64,000 nucleotides of DNA from Kitasatospora sp. MAA4 (GTDB lineage Bacteria > Actinomycetota > Actinomycetes > Streptomycetales > Streptomycetaceae). Positions 1 to 8,235 of the stretch are shown one piece after another. The stretch is taken from the NCBI RefSeq assembly GCF_029893355.1, contig NZ_JARZAI010000018.1:1-64000 (forward strand), read 5' to 3'. Within the stretch, counting starts at the first letter, position 1, and each line of letters opens with the position of its first letter. Position numbers and translations under genes: made by a program. A model generated the notes under the pieces. That model worked only from the letters and a program-made list of their open reading frames with translations, made no database searches and was not told where the DNA came from.

Positions 1-2
1 CC

Positions 3-71
3 AGCAACAGCTACGGGGACGTCATCGACCCGATCGGCTACCTCGCCGGACACGGAGTCCGCGACTTCTGA
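3..71 (+). CDS. C-terminal end of a protein, possibly an M23-type peptidase (truncated by window edge)
   Basis: An open frame enters from the left edge and stops at 69-71, giving a tail that ends in DPIGYLAGHGVRDF. Tails of the form DP-x-x-(Y/W)-L-x-x-x-G-V are common at the end of secreted actinobacterial M23 lysostaphin-type endopeptidases, which is the only basis for the guess. Only 22 codons are visible, so the function is uncertain. Confidence 0.4.
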   Translation, partial: SNSYGDVIDPIGYLAGHGVRDF

Positions 72-315
72 CCCCGCACAGCACTGTGCCCGGGGCGACG
101 ATCGGGGTCCCGTCGGCGGCGGTGGGGGCGTCCGCGAGGACGGTGACCGCGGCGTGCTGGGCGGGAGCGGCGAGCATGTCCTGGCCGGCCGTCACGCCGA
201 GGATCGCGGTGAGGGCGACGAGCACGGCGAGGACGATCTGCTGCTTGAACGTGCTACCAGAGAGGCGCATCTCAACCCATTTCCAGTCGAAGTACCGGGC
301 GTTTCCTGCTGACAT
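22..315 (-). CDS. Possible small secreted or membrane peptide (doubtful)
   Basis: A 97-codon frame has an alternative internal ATG at 270. The stretch from that ATG begins MRLSGSTFKQ and then runs into a hydrophobic segment resembling a signal peptide or single membrane helix, followed by an Ala/Pro-rich part. The last 20 or so residues are arginine-rich and overlap the upstream partial gene on the other strand, which looks like run-on translation. It may be a decayed gene end or a chance frame. Apart from this frame I see nothing definite in 72-387. Confidence 0.25.
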   Translation of the reverse strand: MSAGNARYFDWKWVEMRLSGSTFKQQIVLAVLVALTAILGVTAGQDMLAAPAQHAAVTVLADAPTAADGTPIVAPGTVLCGVRSRGLRVRRGSRSGR

Positions 316-387
316 GGAAGACAGTAGAAAGCTGCGACTTCGATTCCTTATCGTCTCCTTTTCGCCTCTGACCTGCGGTTATATCCC

Positions 388-1431
388 TCAGCCATACCGG
401 CGCAGCTCGTGGAAGAAGTCCTCGACGACCACCAGCTCGCCGGCTTCGCTCACCACGTCGTAGATGTGCTTGCCGACCGCCAGGTCCAGCACCCCGAGGC
501 CGAACGGCGAGAACACCACCGGACGGTCCGCCGGCAGTTCCACCTGGCCGGTGAGCACGTCGTAGAGCGTGCCGTCGACGAAGTCCCGGTTGCCGACCAG
601 CTGTTCGGCGAGGTGCAGTGAGGTGTCGGCCTTCAGGCAGTGCTCCACGTCGTCGACGATGTTGGTCGCGCCGAGCACCACCTCGGGTGCGAGGTCGCGC
701 AGCGAGACGTGCAGCACCAGCGGGTTGTGCGAGAACCACGCGGGCTCGTGGACGTGCGGCGCACCGGCGATGGTGGCGAAGACCACCAGGTCGCTGGAGC
801 GGATCAGCTCCTCGGCACTGTCGTGGACGGTGATCTTCCCGGTGCCGGGGGCCTGCTCGAGGTAGCCGGCGAATCCGGCGGCGTGCTCGGCCGAGAGGTC
901 GTACACCCCGGCGGAGTCGAACTCCCAGCCCGTACCGGCGAGATAGCTGTGCAGGTAGCGGGCGATGAGACCGACGCCGATGAAGCCGATCCGGCGCGGC
1001 CGACCGCCGCCGGGGCGGGCGTCCGCCAACCGGGCCGCCGCCAGGGCCGCGGAGGCCGCCGTCCGGGCCGCGCTGATGATGGAACTCTCCAGGCAGGCCA
1101 GCGGATAGCCGGTCTCGTGGTCGTTGAGGATCAGCACGGCGGAGGCGCGCGGGATGCCCGCTGCCACGTTGTCCGGGAAGCTGGAGATCCACTTCATACC
1201 GTCGACCCGTACCTCGCCGCCGATCGAGGCGGGCAGCGCGATGATCCGCGAGTTCGGCCGGTCGGGAAAGCGCAGGAAGTACGACGGCGGGTTCACCGTC
1301 TCCCCCGCGCCGTGGATGCGGTACGCCTGCTCGACGATCCCGACCACCTCCTTCTGCCGCCCGTCCAGCACCGAGTGGACCTGAGCGCCGGATATCACTG
1401 CGAACGGGGGGACCGGTATTTTTTGCGACAT
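388..1431 (-). CDS. sbnB: SbnB-like N-(2-amino-2-carboxyethyl)-L-glutamate dehydrogenase (Dap synthesis)
   Basis: This is a 347-residue protein of the ornithine cyclodeaminase / mu-crystallin family. A Rossmann glycine motif (GFIGVGLIARYL) lies at residues 149-160, and a Lys-Trp pair typical of the substrate pocket lies at 80-81. Among family members it fits SbnB best, because an SbnA-like gene is in the same cluster. SbnB oxidatively cleaves the SbnA product with NAD to release L-2,3-diaminopropionate and 2-oxoglutarate. The ATG is preceded by GGAG at good spacing. It is the outermost gene of the cluster, transcribed toward the left edge and away from the rest. Direct heptamers GTGACTT lie 41-59 bp upstream of its start. 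Orientation and partnership are clear; the exact substrate is inferred. Confidence 0.82.
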   Translation of the reverse strand: MSQKIPVPPFAVISGAQVHSVLDGRQKEVVGIVEQAYRIHGAGETVNPPSYFLRFPDRPNSRIIALPASIGGEVRVDGMKWISSFPDNVAAGIPRASAVLILNDHETGYPLACLESSIISAARTAASAALAAARLADARPGGGRPRRIGFIGVGLIARYLHSYLAGTGWEFDSAGVYDLSAEHAAGFAGYLEQAPGTGKITVHDSAEELIRSSDLVVFATIAGAPHVHEPAWFSHNPLVLHVSLRDLAPEVVLGATNIVDDVEHCLKADTSLHLAEQLVGNRDFVDGTLYDVLTGQVELPADRPVVFSPFGLGVLDLAVGKHIYDVVSEAGELVVVEDFFHELRRYG

Positions 1432-1471
1432 GAGGTACTCCGCTGCTGGTAAGAGGCTGGTCGGACGAGAC

Positions 1472-1490
1472 GTGACTTTCCGAGTGACTT
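1472..1490 (-). promoter_or_regulatory. Direct heptamer repeat upstream of sbnB-like gene
   Basis: Two perfect GTGACTT heptamers (1472-1478 and 1484-1490) are spaced 12 bp apart, 41-59 bp upstream of the sbnB-like start. Read on the minus strand they are AAGTCAC repeats. SARP proteins bind heptamer direct repeats at about one helical turn, normally 11 bp, so this is only a candidate site. Confidence 0.35.
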
Positions 1491-1528
1491 CTGGACCTGA
1501 AACGTAGTGAGAAGAACTATGCGTAACG

Positions 1529-1552
1529 CCTGGCGGCGCTATATCGCCAGGA
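1529..1552. terminator. Short inverted repeat at the SARP 3' end
   Basis: A 7-bp inverted repeat (CCTGGCG / CGCCAGG) with a 9-nt loop spans the stop codon of the large SARP gene. It could be a weak terminator or an operator. The left arm is part of a 13-bp motif (GC-R-TAACGCCTGG) found again at 4808-4820. Confidence 0.3.
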
Positions 1553-4550
1553 CATCGGAGCCGTCGGCCAGGGCGTCCAGCTCGGCCAGCGCGGCCTCGG
1601 CCTGGAGCCGCGAAGGGGGCGAGTCGACCCGGGCGAAGAGTTCGCTGGCCTGCTCGAAGTGACCGCGTGCCTCGGCGGTACGCGACCGGTCCCGCTGGAG
1701 CTGGCCGAGCGCGAGCTGCACCCGGCCCTCGGTCAGCGGGCTGTCGATCCGCCGGACGATATCCAGCGAGGCCAGCAGGTCGGCCTCGGCCTCGCCGAGC
1801 CGGCCCAGCCCGGCCCGGCTCTGCCCGAGACCGAGCAGCGCGTAGGCGGCGCCCATCAGGTCACCCTTGACCTTGACGATGCGCTCCACCTCCAGGAACG
1901 CCTCCTCGGCTCGGCTCAGCTCCCCCTGGATCACGTAGCCGCGGGCCAGCCGGTAGAGCGACTGAGCCGCGCAGCGGGTCTCGCCGGTCCCCCGCGCGAC
2001 CCGGACCGACTCCAGGCCGAGCCGGACCGCCTCGGCGGCGTCGTCGAGATCGAGCGCGTTCTGCGCCAGATAGCCGAGCGCGTGCGCCTCGGAGGAGGCA
2101 TCACCCACCCGGCGGAAGATCTCCGCAGCCTCGCGCAGCCGCTCGCCGGAGACCTCCAGATCACCGCGGAACCGGTCCGTCAACGCGATATGTCGCAGCG
2201 TCAGCGCCCGGCCGTGCTCCTCGCCGACCTGCTCGAAGAGCTCCAGCGCCGACCGCAGGTAGTCGCCGGCCTCCGCCAGCCGCACCGCGCGCATCCTGGC
2301 GCCGCCCAGCTCGGTGAGCATGAACGCCGCTCCGCGCAGGTTCCCGGCCGCCCGGGTCGCCGCCAGCGCCCGCTCGCAGCAGAGCTGCCAGTCCTCCAGG
2401 TAGTTGCGGATGTCGAAGAGCACCAGCGACGACCCGGTGAGATCCCAGGCCAGTTCGTCCAGGCCCAGCCGGGCGGCCTGCTCGACCACGGCGATCAGCG
2501 AGAGCCGCTCGGCCTCGTACCAGTCGAGCGGCGAGGCGATCAGCTCGTCCAGCAGGACCGGGTCCACCGGGAAACGCGGCGTACTGCCGTGGATGATCGA
2601 GTAGTCGCCGCCGACCTCGCGCTGGTGGGCCTGCTCGGCGATGGTCAGCCAGGCGCTGAAGGCCCGGTCCCTGGCCCGGTCCAGCTCCTCGGCGCTCTCC
2701 TCCTCCCTGGCGCGCTCGCGGGCGAAGAGCCGCAGCAGGTTCTGGAAGCGATAACGCAGCTGCCCGGTGGCGTCGGTGCCGACCGCCTCCAGCAACTGCA
2801 CGTCCACCAGGTGTTCCAGCAGCCGCTCGGACTCGAACACATCGCAGTCCAGCAGCGCGGCACCCACCCACACGGTGAAGTCGGGGACGGGCAGCAACGC
2901 CAGCCTGCGGTAGATCTCGGCCGCGTCCGCGGGCAGGTAGCGGTAGCTGAGCGCGAAGCCGGCCCGGACCTGGGACTCGCCCTGGCTCAACTCGTCCAGC
3001 CTGCGCCGCTCGTCGGCCAGTCGGGCGACCAGGTGGCGGACCGTCCAGTGCGACTTGGACGCCAGTCGCGCGGCGGCGATCCGCAGCGCCAGCGGCAGCC
3101 GGTCGCAGAGCTCGCTCAGCTGGGCGGAGTGCTCGGGGTCGGCGGCGATCCGCTCCGGGTGGACGATCCTGGCCAGCAGCTCGATCGCCTCCGGGGGCGA
3201 CAGCACGCTCAGTTGGACCCGGATCGCGCCGTAGCGGAGCATCAGCTGCTCCATCGGTTCCCGGCCGGTGACCACCACACAGCACTGTCCGTTGCTGGGC
3301 AGCAACGGCGTGATCTGGGCGATCGAGCGGACGTTGTCGAGCACCACCAGCAGCCGGCGGTCGGCGAGCATGCTGCGGTAGAGCGAGACCCGGTCCGCGA
3401 GATCGCCCGGGATCTGCTCGCTGGGCACCCCGAGCGAGCGCAGGAAACGGCTCAGTACGTCGGCTGTGGCGGTCGGTTCGTTCACCTCGTCGTGACCGCA
3501 CAGGTCGACGAAGAGCCGGCCGTCCGGGAACTGGCTGGCCACCCGGTGTGCCCAGTACACCGCCAGGCCGGTCTTGCCGACGCCGGCCACCCCGGTGACG
3601 AAGCCGATCGCGGGCGGCTGGTTCTCCGAACGGTCGCCGAGCAGGGCGTCCAGCGCCTCCAGCTCGGCAGCCCGCCCGGTGAACGCCGGGATGTTGGGCG
3701 GCAGGTCCGAGGGGGTCACCCGGAACTCGCGCGGCTCGGGCTGCTGGACCGGCTGGACACCGGTCTCCGGCGCGGTCGGCACCGCCAGGGTGAGCGCCGG
3801 ATCGTCCTGAAGGATCGCGTCGTGCAACTCCTGCAGGGCCGGCCCCGGTTCGATACCCAGCTCGTCGATGAGCAGCCGACGCCCCTCGCGGAACGTCTCC
3901 ATCGCCTCGGCCCGCCGGCCGGCCCGGTACTGAGCCAGCATCAGCGAGTGGCGGGTGCGCTCGCGCAGCGGATGCTCGCGGACCAGCGGGACCAGCTGGC
4001 CGATCAGCTCCTGGTGGTTGCCGAGCGCCAGTTGCAGCGCGATCGCCTCGTCATGGGTGACCAGGCGCAGCTCCTCCAGCCGCTCGGCCTCGTCCTCGAC
4101 CAGCCGTCCGGTGACCCCGGACAGCACCGGGCCGCGCCAGAGCTTCAACGCCCGCTCGTAGCTCTCCGCCGCCTCGGCGGTGCGCCCCTCGGCCGCTGAG
4201 CGCTCGGCCCCGGACACCAGATCGGCGAACTCCAGCAGGTCGACCCGGTGACCGGCCGTGTTGAGCTGGTACCCGGGATGGGCCGTGCTGATCAGGTCGT
4301 CGCCGAAGCCCTCGGCCTTGAAGGTCTTGCGAAGGGCGGCGATGCAGATCGCCACCTGCGTGCGGGCGGTGGCCGGCGGCTCGCCGAGCCAGACCGCCTC
4401 CACCATGACGTCCACCGACACGATCCGGCCAGGAGCGAGCAGCAACGTGGCGAGAATCGTGCGCTGGCGTGCGCCCCCCACCGTGATGCGTCGACCGCCT
4501 GCCGTCACCGACAGTGGGCCGAGCACACCGAAGTCAAGCTGCCCGTTCAA
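1539..4550 (-). CDS. Large SARP / AfsR-like transcriptional activator
   Basis: A protein of about 1003 residues with AfsR-type architecture. An N-terminal winged-helix DNA-binding domain (about 1-95) is followed by a bacterial transcriptional activation domain (about 100-245). An NB-ARC/STAND NTPase follows, with P-loop GVAGVGKT ending near K326, and TPR-like helical repeats fill the C-terminal third. I chose the TTG at 4550 because the winged-helix domain (NGQLDFGVLGPL) begins right there, with a G-rich stretch 4 nt before it; the longer upstream frame encodes nothing family-like. It lies beside the sbnB-like gene and diverges from a second, small SARP, so it is likely a pathway-specific, nucleotide-gated activator of the cluster. 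Confidence 0.85.
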   Translation of the reverse strand: MNGQLDFGVLGPLSVTAGGRRITVGGARQRTILATLLLAPGRIVSVDVMVEAVWLGEPPATARTQVAICIAALRKTFKAEGFGDDLISTAHPGYQLNTAGHRVDLLEFADLVSGAERSAAEGRTAEAAESYERALKLWRGPVLSGVTGRLVEDEAERLEELRLVTHDEAIALQLALGNHQELIGQLVPLVREHPLRERTRHSLMLAQYRAGRRAEAMETFREGRRLLIDELGIEPGPALQELHDAILQDDPALTLAVPTAPETGVQPVQQPEPREFRVTPSDLPPNIPAFTGRAAELEALDALLGDRSENQPPAIGFVTGVAGVGKTGLAVYWAHRVASQFPDGRLFVDLCGHDEVNEPTATADVLSRFLRSLGVPSEQIPGDLADRVSLYRSMLADRRLLVVLDNVRSIAQITPLLPSNGQCCVVVTGREPMEQLMLRYGAIRVQLSVLSPPEAIELLARIVHPERIAADPEHSAQLSELCDRLPLALRIAAARLASKSHWTVRHLVARLADERRRLDELSQGESQVRAGFALSYRYLPADAAEIYRRLALLPVPDFTVWVGAALLDCDVFESERLLEHLVDVQLLEAVGTDATGQLRYRFQNLLRLFARERAREEESAEELDRARDRAFSAWLTIAEQAHQREVGGDYSIIHGSTPRFPVDPVLLDELIASPLDWYEAERLSLIAVVEQAARLGLDELAWDLTGSSLVLFDIRNYLEDWQLCCERALAATRAAGNLRGAAFMLTELGGARMRAVRLAEAGDYLRSALELFEQVGEEHGRALTLRHIALTDRFRGDLEVSGERLREAAEIFRRVGDASSEAHALGYLAQNALDLDDAAEAVRLGLESVRVARGTGETRCAAQSLYRLARGYVIQGELSRAEEAFLEVERIVKVKGDLMGAAYALLGLGQSRAGLGRLGEAEADLLASLDIVRRIDSPLTEGRVQLALGQLQRDRSRTAEARGHFEQASELFARVDSPPSRLQAEAALAELDALADGSDVLAI

Positions 4551-4964
4551 GAGTCCCCCCGGATCCCGACGCCCATTCCCCCTGATGCACGTCCGAGCAG
4601 CCGGCGAAGCGCGTCCACACAGCTGCGACAGGGCAACGACGGCTGGGTTCCCGCCCCCGTCGGCCCTGTGGAAGGGCCAGAGTACCCGGATCCCGTGAAA
4701 ATCCACTGCACCTTGCCGCTGCCCGTTCGGGCGAATCTGGCCAAGGTCTGTCCGGTCCACCCCGGGCGGCGGGCCGCGCCGGCTGCCGATCCGGTGCCGC
4801 GCAGCGCGCATAACGCCTGGTCAGCGACCGATATCGAGTCAATATCCGGTCGATGCAGGCGATTCATAGCCTCTCTCTCGTCGGGTCGGAAGCGGACCCG
4901 CAGACATGTTGGCCACCCGCGTCGGGGCAGCGCCCACGACGGTGACAGGAGAGAAGGCGGCATC
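4551..4964. promoter_or_regulatory. Divergent control region between the two SARP genes
   Basis: These 414 bp separate the start codons of the two divergently transcribed SARP regulators. They hold no convincing gene. Structure I can see: the motif GCATAACGCCTGG at 4808-4820, also present near 1521-1533 with one base changed; 11-bp direct repeats at 4830-4862; and a purine-rich Shine-Dalgarno just before the small SARP start. Both regulator promoters must lie here, so cross- or autoregulation is expected. Confidence 0.7.
4830..4862 (+). promoter_or_regulatory. Candidate SARP operator: 11-bp direct repeats
   Basis: GATATCGAGTC (4830-4840) is followed at once by AATATCCGGTC (4841-4851). The two share ATATC-NN-GTC at exactly 11-bp pitch, and a weaker third unit follows (4852-4862). 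SARP activators are known to bind heptamer direct repeats at 11-bp pitch just upstream of the -10 box. CATAGC about 4-9 bp downstream could be that box. No footprint is implied; this is pattern evidence only. Confidence 0.5.
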
Positions 4965-5726
4965 ATGGAGTTCCGGATCCTCGGGCCGGTCCGCATCTGG
5001 ACCGACGGCCAGGAAGACGCCCTGAGCGGCACCAAGCAGCGCACCACCTTCGCGGCCCTCGTACTGGCGGGCGGCCGGACACTGTCCGACGAGCACCTGA
5101 GCCGGATGCTCTGGGACGACAACCCGCCGAACACCGCCGGGGCACAGATCCACACGTACGCCTCGCGGATCCGCCGACGACTCGGCGCCGAGGTGCCACT
5201 GGTCAGAATCCGATCCGGGTACCGCTTGATGGCAGATCAGATTCCGTGCGACTACACCGAGTTCACGCACCGATCGCAGGCCGGATTGCAGGCACTGCGC
5301 GGCCAGGAGTACGAACGGGCGGCCCAGCAGCTGCGCACGGCGCTCGCCCTCTGGCGCGGAGAGGCGCTGGTGGACGCCACCGACCATCTGATCGACGCCG
5401 AGCGGCCGCAGCTGGAGGAGGAGCGGCTGGAGGTCCTGGAGGGCTGGATCGAGGCGGAGTTGATTCTCGGTCGGCACCGGCAGCTGATCCCCGAGCTCAC
5501 CAGGCTGGTGGCGCAGTACCCGATGCGTGAGCGCTTCCGGGCGCTGCTGATGACCGCCCTCTACCGCTCCGAGCGCCAGGCCGACGCGCTGTCGACGTAC
5601 CTCGACGGCCGGCGCATTCTGGCCGACGAGCTCGGCGTGGAGCCCGGTCGGCTGCTCGCCCGCACGTACGAGGCCGTACTCAGCGGCGAGGTAAGGACCC
5701 TGATGCCCCACCAGTTGGTGCACTGA
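4965..5726 (+). CDS. Small SARP-family pathway activator
   Basis: A 253-residue protein of ActII-ORF4/RedD size. It has an OmpR-like winged helix (about 1-95, starting MEFRILGPVRI) and a bacterial transcriptional activation domain (about 100-245), with no NTPase or TPR part. The ATG at 4965 follows GGAGAGAAGG at good spacing; the frame is open further upstream but that part is not SARP-like. It diverges from the large SARP and ends in a very strong hairpin before the convergent carrier-protein gene. It probably activates the biosynthetic operons by binding direct repeats such as those at 4830-4862. Confidence 0.88.
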   Translation: MEFRILGPVRIWTDGQEDALSGTKQRTTFAALVLAGGRTLSDEHLSRMLWDDNPPNTAGAQIHTYASRIRRRLGAEVPLVRIRSGYRLMADQIPCDYTEFTHRSQAGLQALRGQEYERAAQQLRTALALWRGEALVDATDHLIDAERPQLEEERLEVLEGWIEAELILGRHRQLIPELTRLVAQYPMRERFRALLMTALYRSERQADALSTYLDGRRILADELGVEPGRLLARTYEAVLSGEVRTLMPHQLVH

Positions 5727-5737
5727 GCCGGGACGCA

Positions 5738-5791
5738 GCCAAGGGGCGGGTGGCAGGCCGAGTTTCCTCGGCCTGCCACCCGCCCCTTGGC
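5738..5791. terminator. Bidirectional terminator hairpin
   Basis: A perfect 25-bp inverted repeat (5738-5762 with 5767-5791) closed by a TTTC loop lies between the convergent small SARP and carrier-protein genes. Confidence 0.9.
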
Positions 5792-5808
5792 CACACTCCG
5801 TAGCGCCC

Positions 5809-6084
5809 TCAACGGCGACGCCCCGGCAGCGCGGCCAGGTGGGCGGCGATGCCGTCCACCGTCTCGATGTTCCACACCACCGCCGGGTGCACGGACACCC
5901 CCAGCAGGTCCTCGATGTCGCCGCAGAGCGCGAAGGCGTACATCGACTCCAGGCCGTAGCGGCTCAGCGGGACGGTGCTCCCGAGCTCGGCGGCCGGGCG
6001 GTTCAGGTAGTGGGCGACCCGGTCGAGCAGCCAGTCCCCGATCTCGCGGGCGTTCTGCGGTACGGCGACGGTGTGCTCAGACAT
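5809..6084 (-). CDS. Free acyl/peptidyl carrier protein
   Basis: A 91-residue single carrier domain. The phosphopantetheine attachment motif reads YGLESMYAF, with Ser47 as the predicted modified residue, and is followed by a GDIED helix as in polyketide-type carrier domains. The ATG at 6084 has GAGGAGG 6 nt upstream, which is better than the GTG one codon earlier. The start overlaps the end of the upstream helical protein gene (ATGTCTGA), implying translational coupling. It is separate from the main operon and has its own partner, so it may carry a starter or the amino acid rather than the growing chain. Confidence 0.85.
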   Translation of the reverse strand: MSEHTVAVPQNAREIGDWLLDRVAHYLNRPAAELGSTVPLSRYGLESMYAFALCGDIEDLLGVSVHPAVVWNIETVDGIAAHLAALPGRRR

Positions 6085-6934
6085 CACGGTCCTCCTCGGC
6101 AGCTGCGGGCTGCTCGGCGACTGCCGCCGTCGAGCCGAACGGGGTGAGCGGTGAGCGGGCCTCGGCAGCGGTGGCCAGCAGCTTGCCGTAGGCCTCGGCG
6201 ATGTCGTCGGACGCCGGCCCGGGCAGGCCCAGCAGGGCGGTCAGCCGGTCGGCCAGCTCGGCCAGGGCCGCGTGCAGCCAGCCGGCGTCCTGCCAGAGCG
6301 GCTCCTCGGCGAAGCCGGCCTGCTCGGCCCACAGGTGCAGTGCGGCGGCGGCGGCGTAGAGCGTCCCGTACGCCTCCGCGAGGGTCGCCGCGCCCGGCTC
6401 GCGCTCGGAGCGGACTTCGGCCATCCGGCGGTGCAGCTCGTCACCGGCCGCCAGCACCGCACTCGCCGCGACCCGCACGGCGGCCGGGGCATCGAGCTCG
6501 GGGAGCCTGCGGACGGTGGCCGGCAGGGCCTGGACGACGCTGCACCCACCGCGGGCCGGGCGGACCGAGGCGGCCGGCAGCGCCGCGTCCAGTCGGACGG
6601 CGGCGGACAGGCCGGCCGTATCCGCCAGCTCGCCCGCGAACCCGTGCACGAGCACCGGGAACTGCTGCACCAGCAGGTCGGACGCCGGCGTAGGCGCCTC
6701 CCCCAGCAGACGCGGCAGCACCGCGTTCAGTACCGCCGCCGTCACGGCCGCCTCCCCCGCGAGCAGGCGCGCGGAGCGGCGTCCGAGGAGCGCGGTGGCC
6801 TCCGCCGCCGCCACCAGAGCGCCCGCGCGCCCCGCCTGCGCGGTCCCGTGGGAGAGCGCCTCGCGCACCACCCGCCCTCCCACGTCCGACACCCGGGCCT
6901 GCCAGGCGTCCAACTCGTCCATCGCGGTTTCCAT
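6077..6934 (-). CDS. Helical protein resembling the C-terminal domain of acyl-CoA dehydrogenases
   Basis: A 285-residue, alanine-rich, all-helical protein. The last 90 or so residues (AEAYGTLYAAAAALHLW, then a segment around WQDAGWLHAAL) resemble the C-terminal helical tail of acyl-CoA dehydrogenase-like proteins of actinomycete clusters. No FAD-binding core is visible upstream, and the length is well below a full dehydrogenase (about 380 or more). It is coupled by overlap to the following carrier-protein gene. It could be a stand-alone tail acting as a carrier-protein partner, or a reduced enzyme. I do not assign a reaction. Confidence 0.5.
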   Translation of the reverse strand: METAMDELDAWQARVSDVGGRVVREALSHGTAQAGRAGALVAAAEATALLGRRSARLLAGEAAVTAAVLNAVLPRLLGEAPTPASDLLVQQFPVLVHGFAGELADTAGLSAAVRLDAALPAASVRPARGGCSVVQALPATVRRLPELDAPAAVRVAASAVLAAGDELHRRMAEVRSEREPGAATLAEAYGTLYAAAAALHLWAEQAGFAEEPLWQDAGWLHAALAELADRLTALLGLPGPASDDIAEAYGKLLATAAEARSPLTPFGSTAAVAEQPAAAEEDRDV

Positions 6935-7166
6935 GTCTCCCGCCTTCCGTAGTAGCCGTCTCTACAACCATCCCTCAGACACCTATACGGGCGCTCTGTT
7001 CGACCGATAAACGAGATCCCGCCGACCGCCTCCAAGAGCAGCCGGACCGTTGTCGATCAGCACGTATATGCCACGCATGAACGATGCATAGGGCCCACCC
7101 GAATAGTCCTCCTCAGAACGAATCGCTCACCAGTACACGCCGAGTCGACAAGAAGGGTTCGGACTC
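6935..7166. promoter_or_regulatory. Divergent promoter region of the biosynthetic genes
   Basis: These 232 bp lie between the helical-protein gene and the sbnA-like gene, which diverge. No coding frame is convincing. The stretch near 7060-7090 is relatively AT-rich with three ATG-containing near-repeats, a plausible activator or promoter site, but I could not define an operator. Confidence 0.5.
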
Positions 7167-8180
7167 ATGGCACGCAGACCCTTGGAAGGACTTCCGGGCA
7201 TCATCGGGGGGACACCACTGATCGAACTTGAGCACATCGCCCCGGATTTTCGCTCCCGTGTTCTGGTAAAAATGGAGCGGTTCAATCCGGGCGGCAGCAT
7301 CAAGGACCGCACCGCCCTCTCCATGCTGCTCGGCGCGATCGAGAGCGGCGAGCTCGACCCCGATCGCTCGGTGGTGATCGAGTCCAGCTCCGGAAACCTC
7401 GGCGTCGGCCTCGCGCAGATCTGCCGGTACTTCGGGCTCCGCTTCATCTGCGTGGTGGACGCCAAGACCACCGCCCGCAACCTCGAACTGCTGCACGCCT
7501 ACCGGGCCGAGGTCGAGGTGGTCGCCCATCCCGACGCGGACTCCGGCGAGTACCTGCCGGCCCGGCTGCGCCGGGTCCGCGAGCTGATCGCCGCCACCCC
7601 CCATGCGTACTGGCCCAATCAGTACGCCAATCCCAACAACCCCCGCGCCCACCACCGGACCATGCGGGAGATCGACCTCGCGCTGGACGGCCGGATCGAC
7701 TACCTGTTCGCCTCGGTCGGCACCTTCGGCACGATGCGCGGCTGTGCCGAGTACATCCGTGAGCGCGGCCTGAAGACCCGGATCATCGGGGTGGACGCGA
7801 TCGGCAGTGTCATCTTCGGCCAGCAGCCCGCCCCCCGCCTGCTTCCCGGGCACGGCGCGAGCATCCGGCCGCCGCTGACCGACACCTCGCTGGTCGACGA
7901 GGTCCTCCACATCTCCGATCTGGACAGCGTGGTCGGCTGCCGCAAGCTCGTGCAGCACGAGGCGATCCTGGCCGGCGGTTCGTCCGGCGCGGTGACCGCA
8001 GCCCTGCTCTCCTATCGCGACCGAATCCCCGCGGGTTCGACCTGCGTCCTGATCTTCCCCGACGGCGGCGACCGCTATCTCGACACGGTCTACAACGACG
8101 GCTGGGTGCTCGACAACTTCGGCGAGATCTCCCACCTCTGGAAGGAGGACCCGATCACTCCCACCCCGGTGGGCTTCTGA
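7167..8180 (+). CDS. sbnA: SbnA-like 2,3-diaminopropionate synthase subunit (PLP enzyme)
   Basis: A 337-residue fold-type II PLP enzyme of the cysteine synthase family. The Schiff-base lysine is present in GGSIKDRTA (K46). The substrate loop SSSGNLG, the phosphate-cradling loop SVGTFGT and the C-terminal GGSSGAV are all intact. Family knowledge: SbnA joins O-phospho-L-serine and L-glutamate to give N-(1-amino-1-carboxy-2-ethyl)-glutamate, which SbnB splits to Dap. Together with the gene at 388-1431 this makes a complete Dap pathway. It is the first gene on the plus strand of the biosynthetic set; AAGAAGG precedes the ATG. A degenerate paralogue sits at 20567-21496. Confidence 0.88.
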   Translation: MARRPLEGLPGIIGGTPLIELEHIAPDFRSRVLVKMERFNPGGSIKDRTALSMLLGAIESGELDPDRSVVIESSSGNLGVGLAQICRYFGLRFICVVDAKTTARNLELLHAYRAEVEVVAHPDADSGEYLPARLRRVRELIAATPHAYWPNQYANPNNPRAHHRTMREIDLALDGRIDYLFASVGTFGTMRGCAEYIRERGLKTRIIGVDAIGSVIFGQQPAPRLLPGHGASIRPPLTDTSLVDEVLHISDLDSVVGCRKLVQHEAILAGGSSGAVTAALLSYRDRIPAGSTCVLIFPDGGDRYLDTVYNDGWVLDNFGEISHLWKEDPITPTPVGF

Positions 8181-8235
8181 TCGCTCCAAGAGAAATCCCC
8201 AATCCTGCCATTTCCCCGAGGGAGGTATATTCCTG

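Noticed and set aside
1659-4199. Very long open frame (846 codons) on the plus strand across the large SARP gene
   Set aside because: It is the antisense shadow of the SARP gene caused by strong third-position GC; its translation is low-complexity Gln/Arg/Gly-rich with no family features.
7060-7090. ATG-containing near-repeats upstream of the sbnA-like gene as a SARP site
   Set aside because: Spacing is irregular (7-9 bp) and does not match the 11-bp repeat seen at 4830-4862; too weak to call a site.
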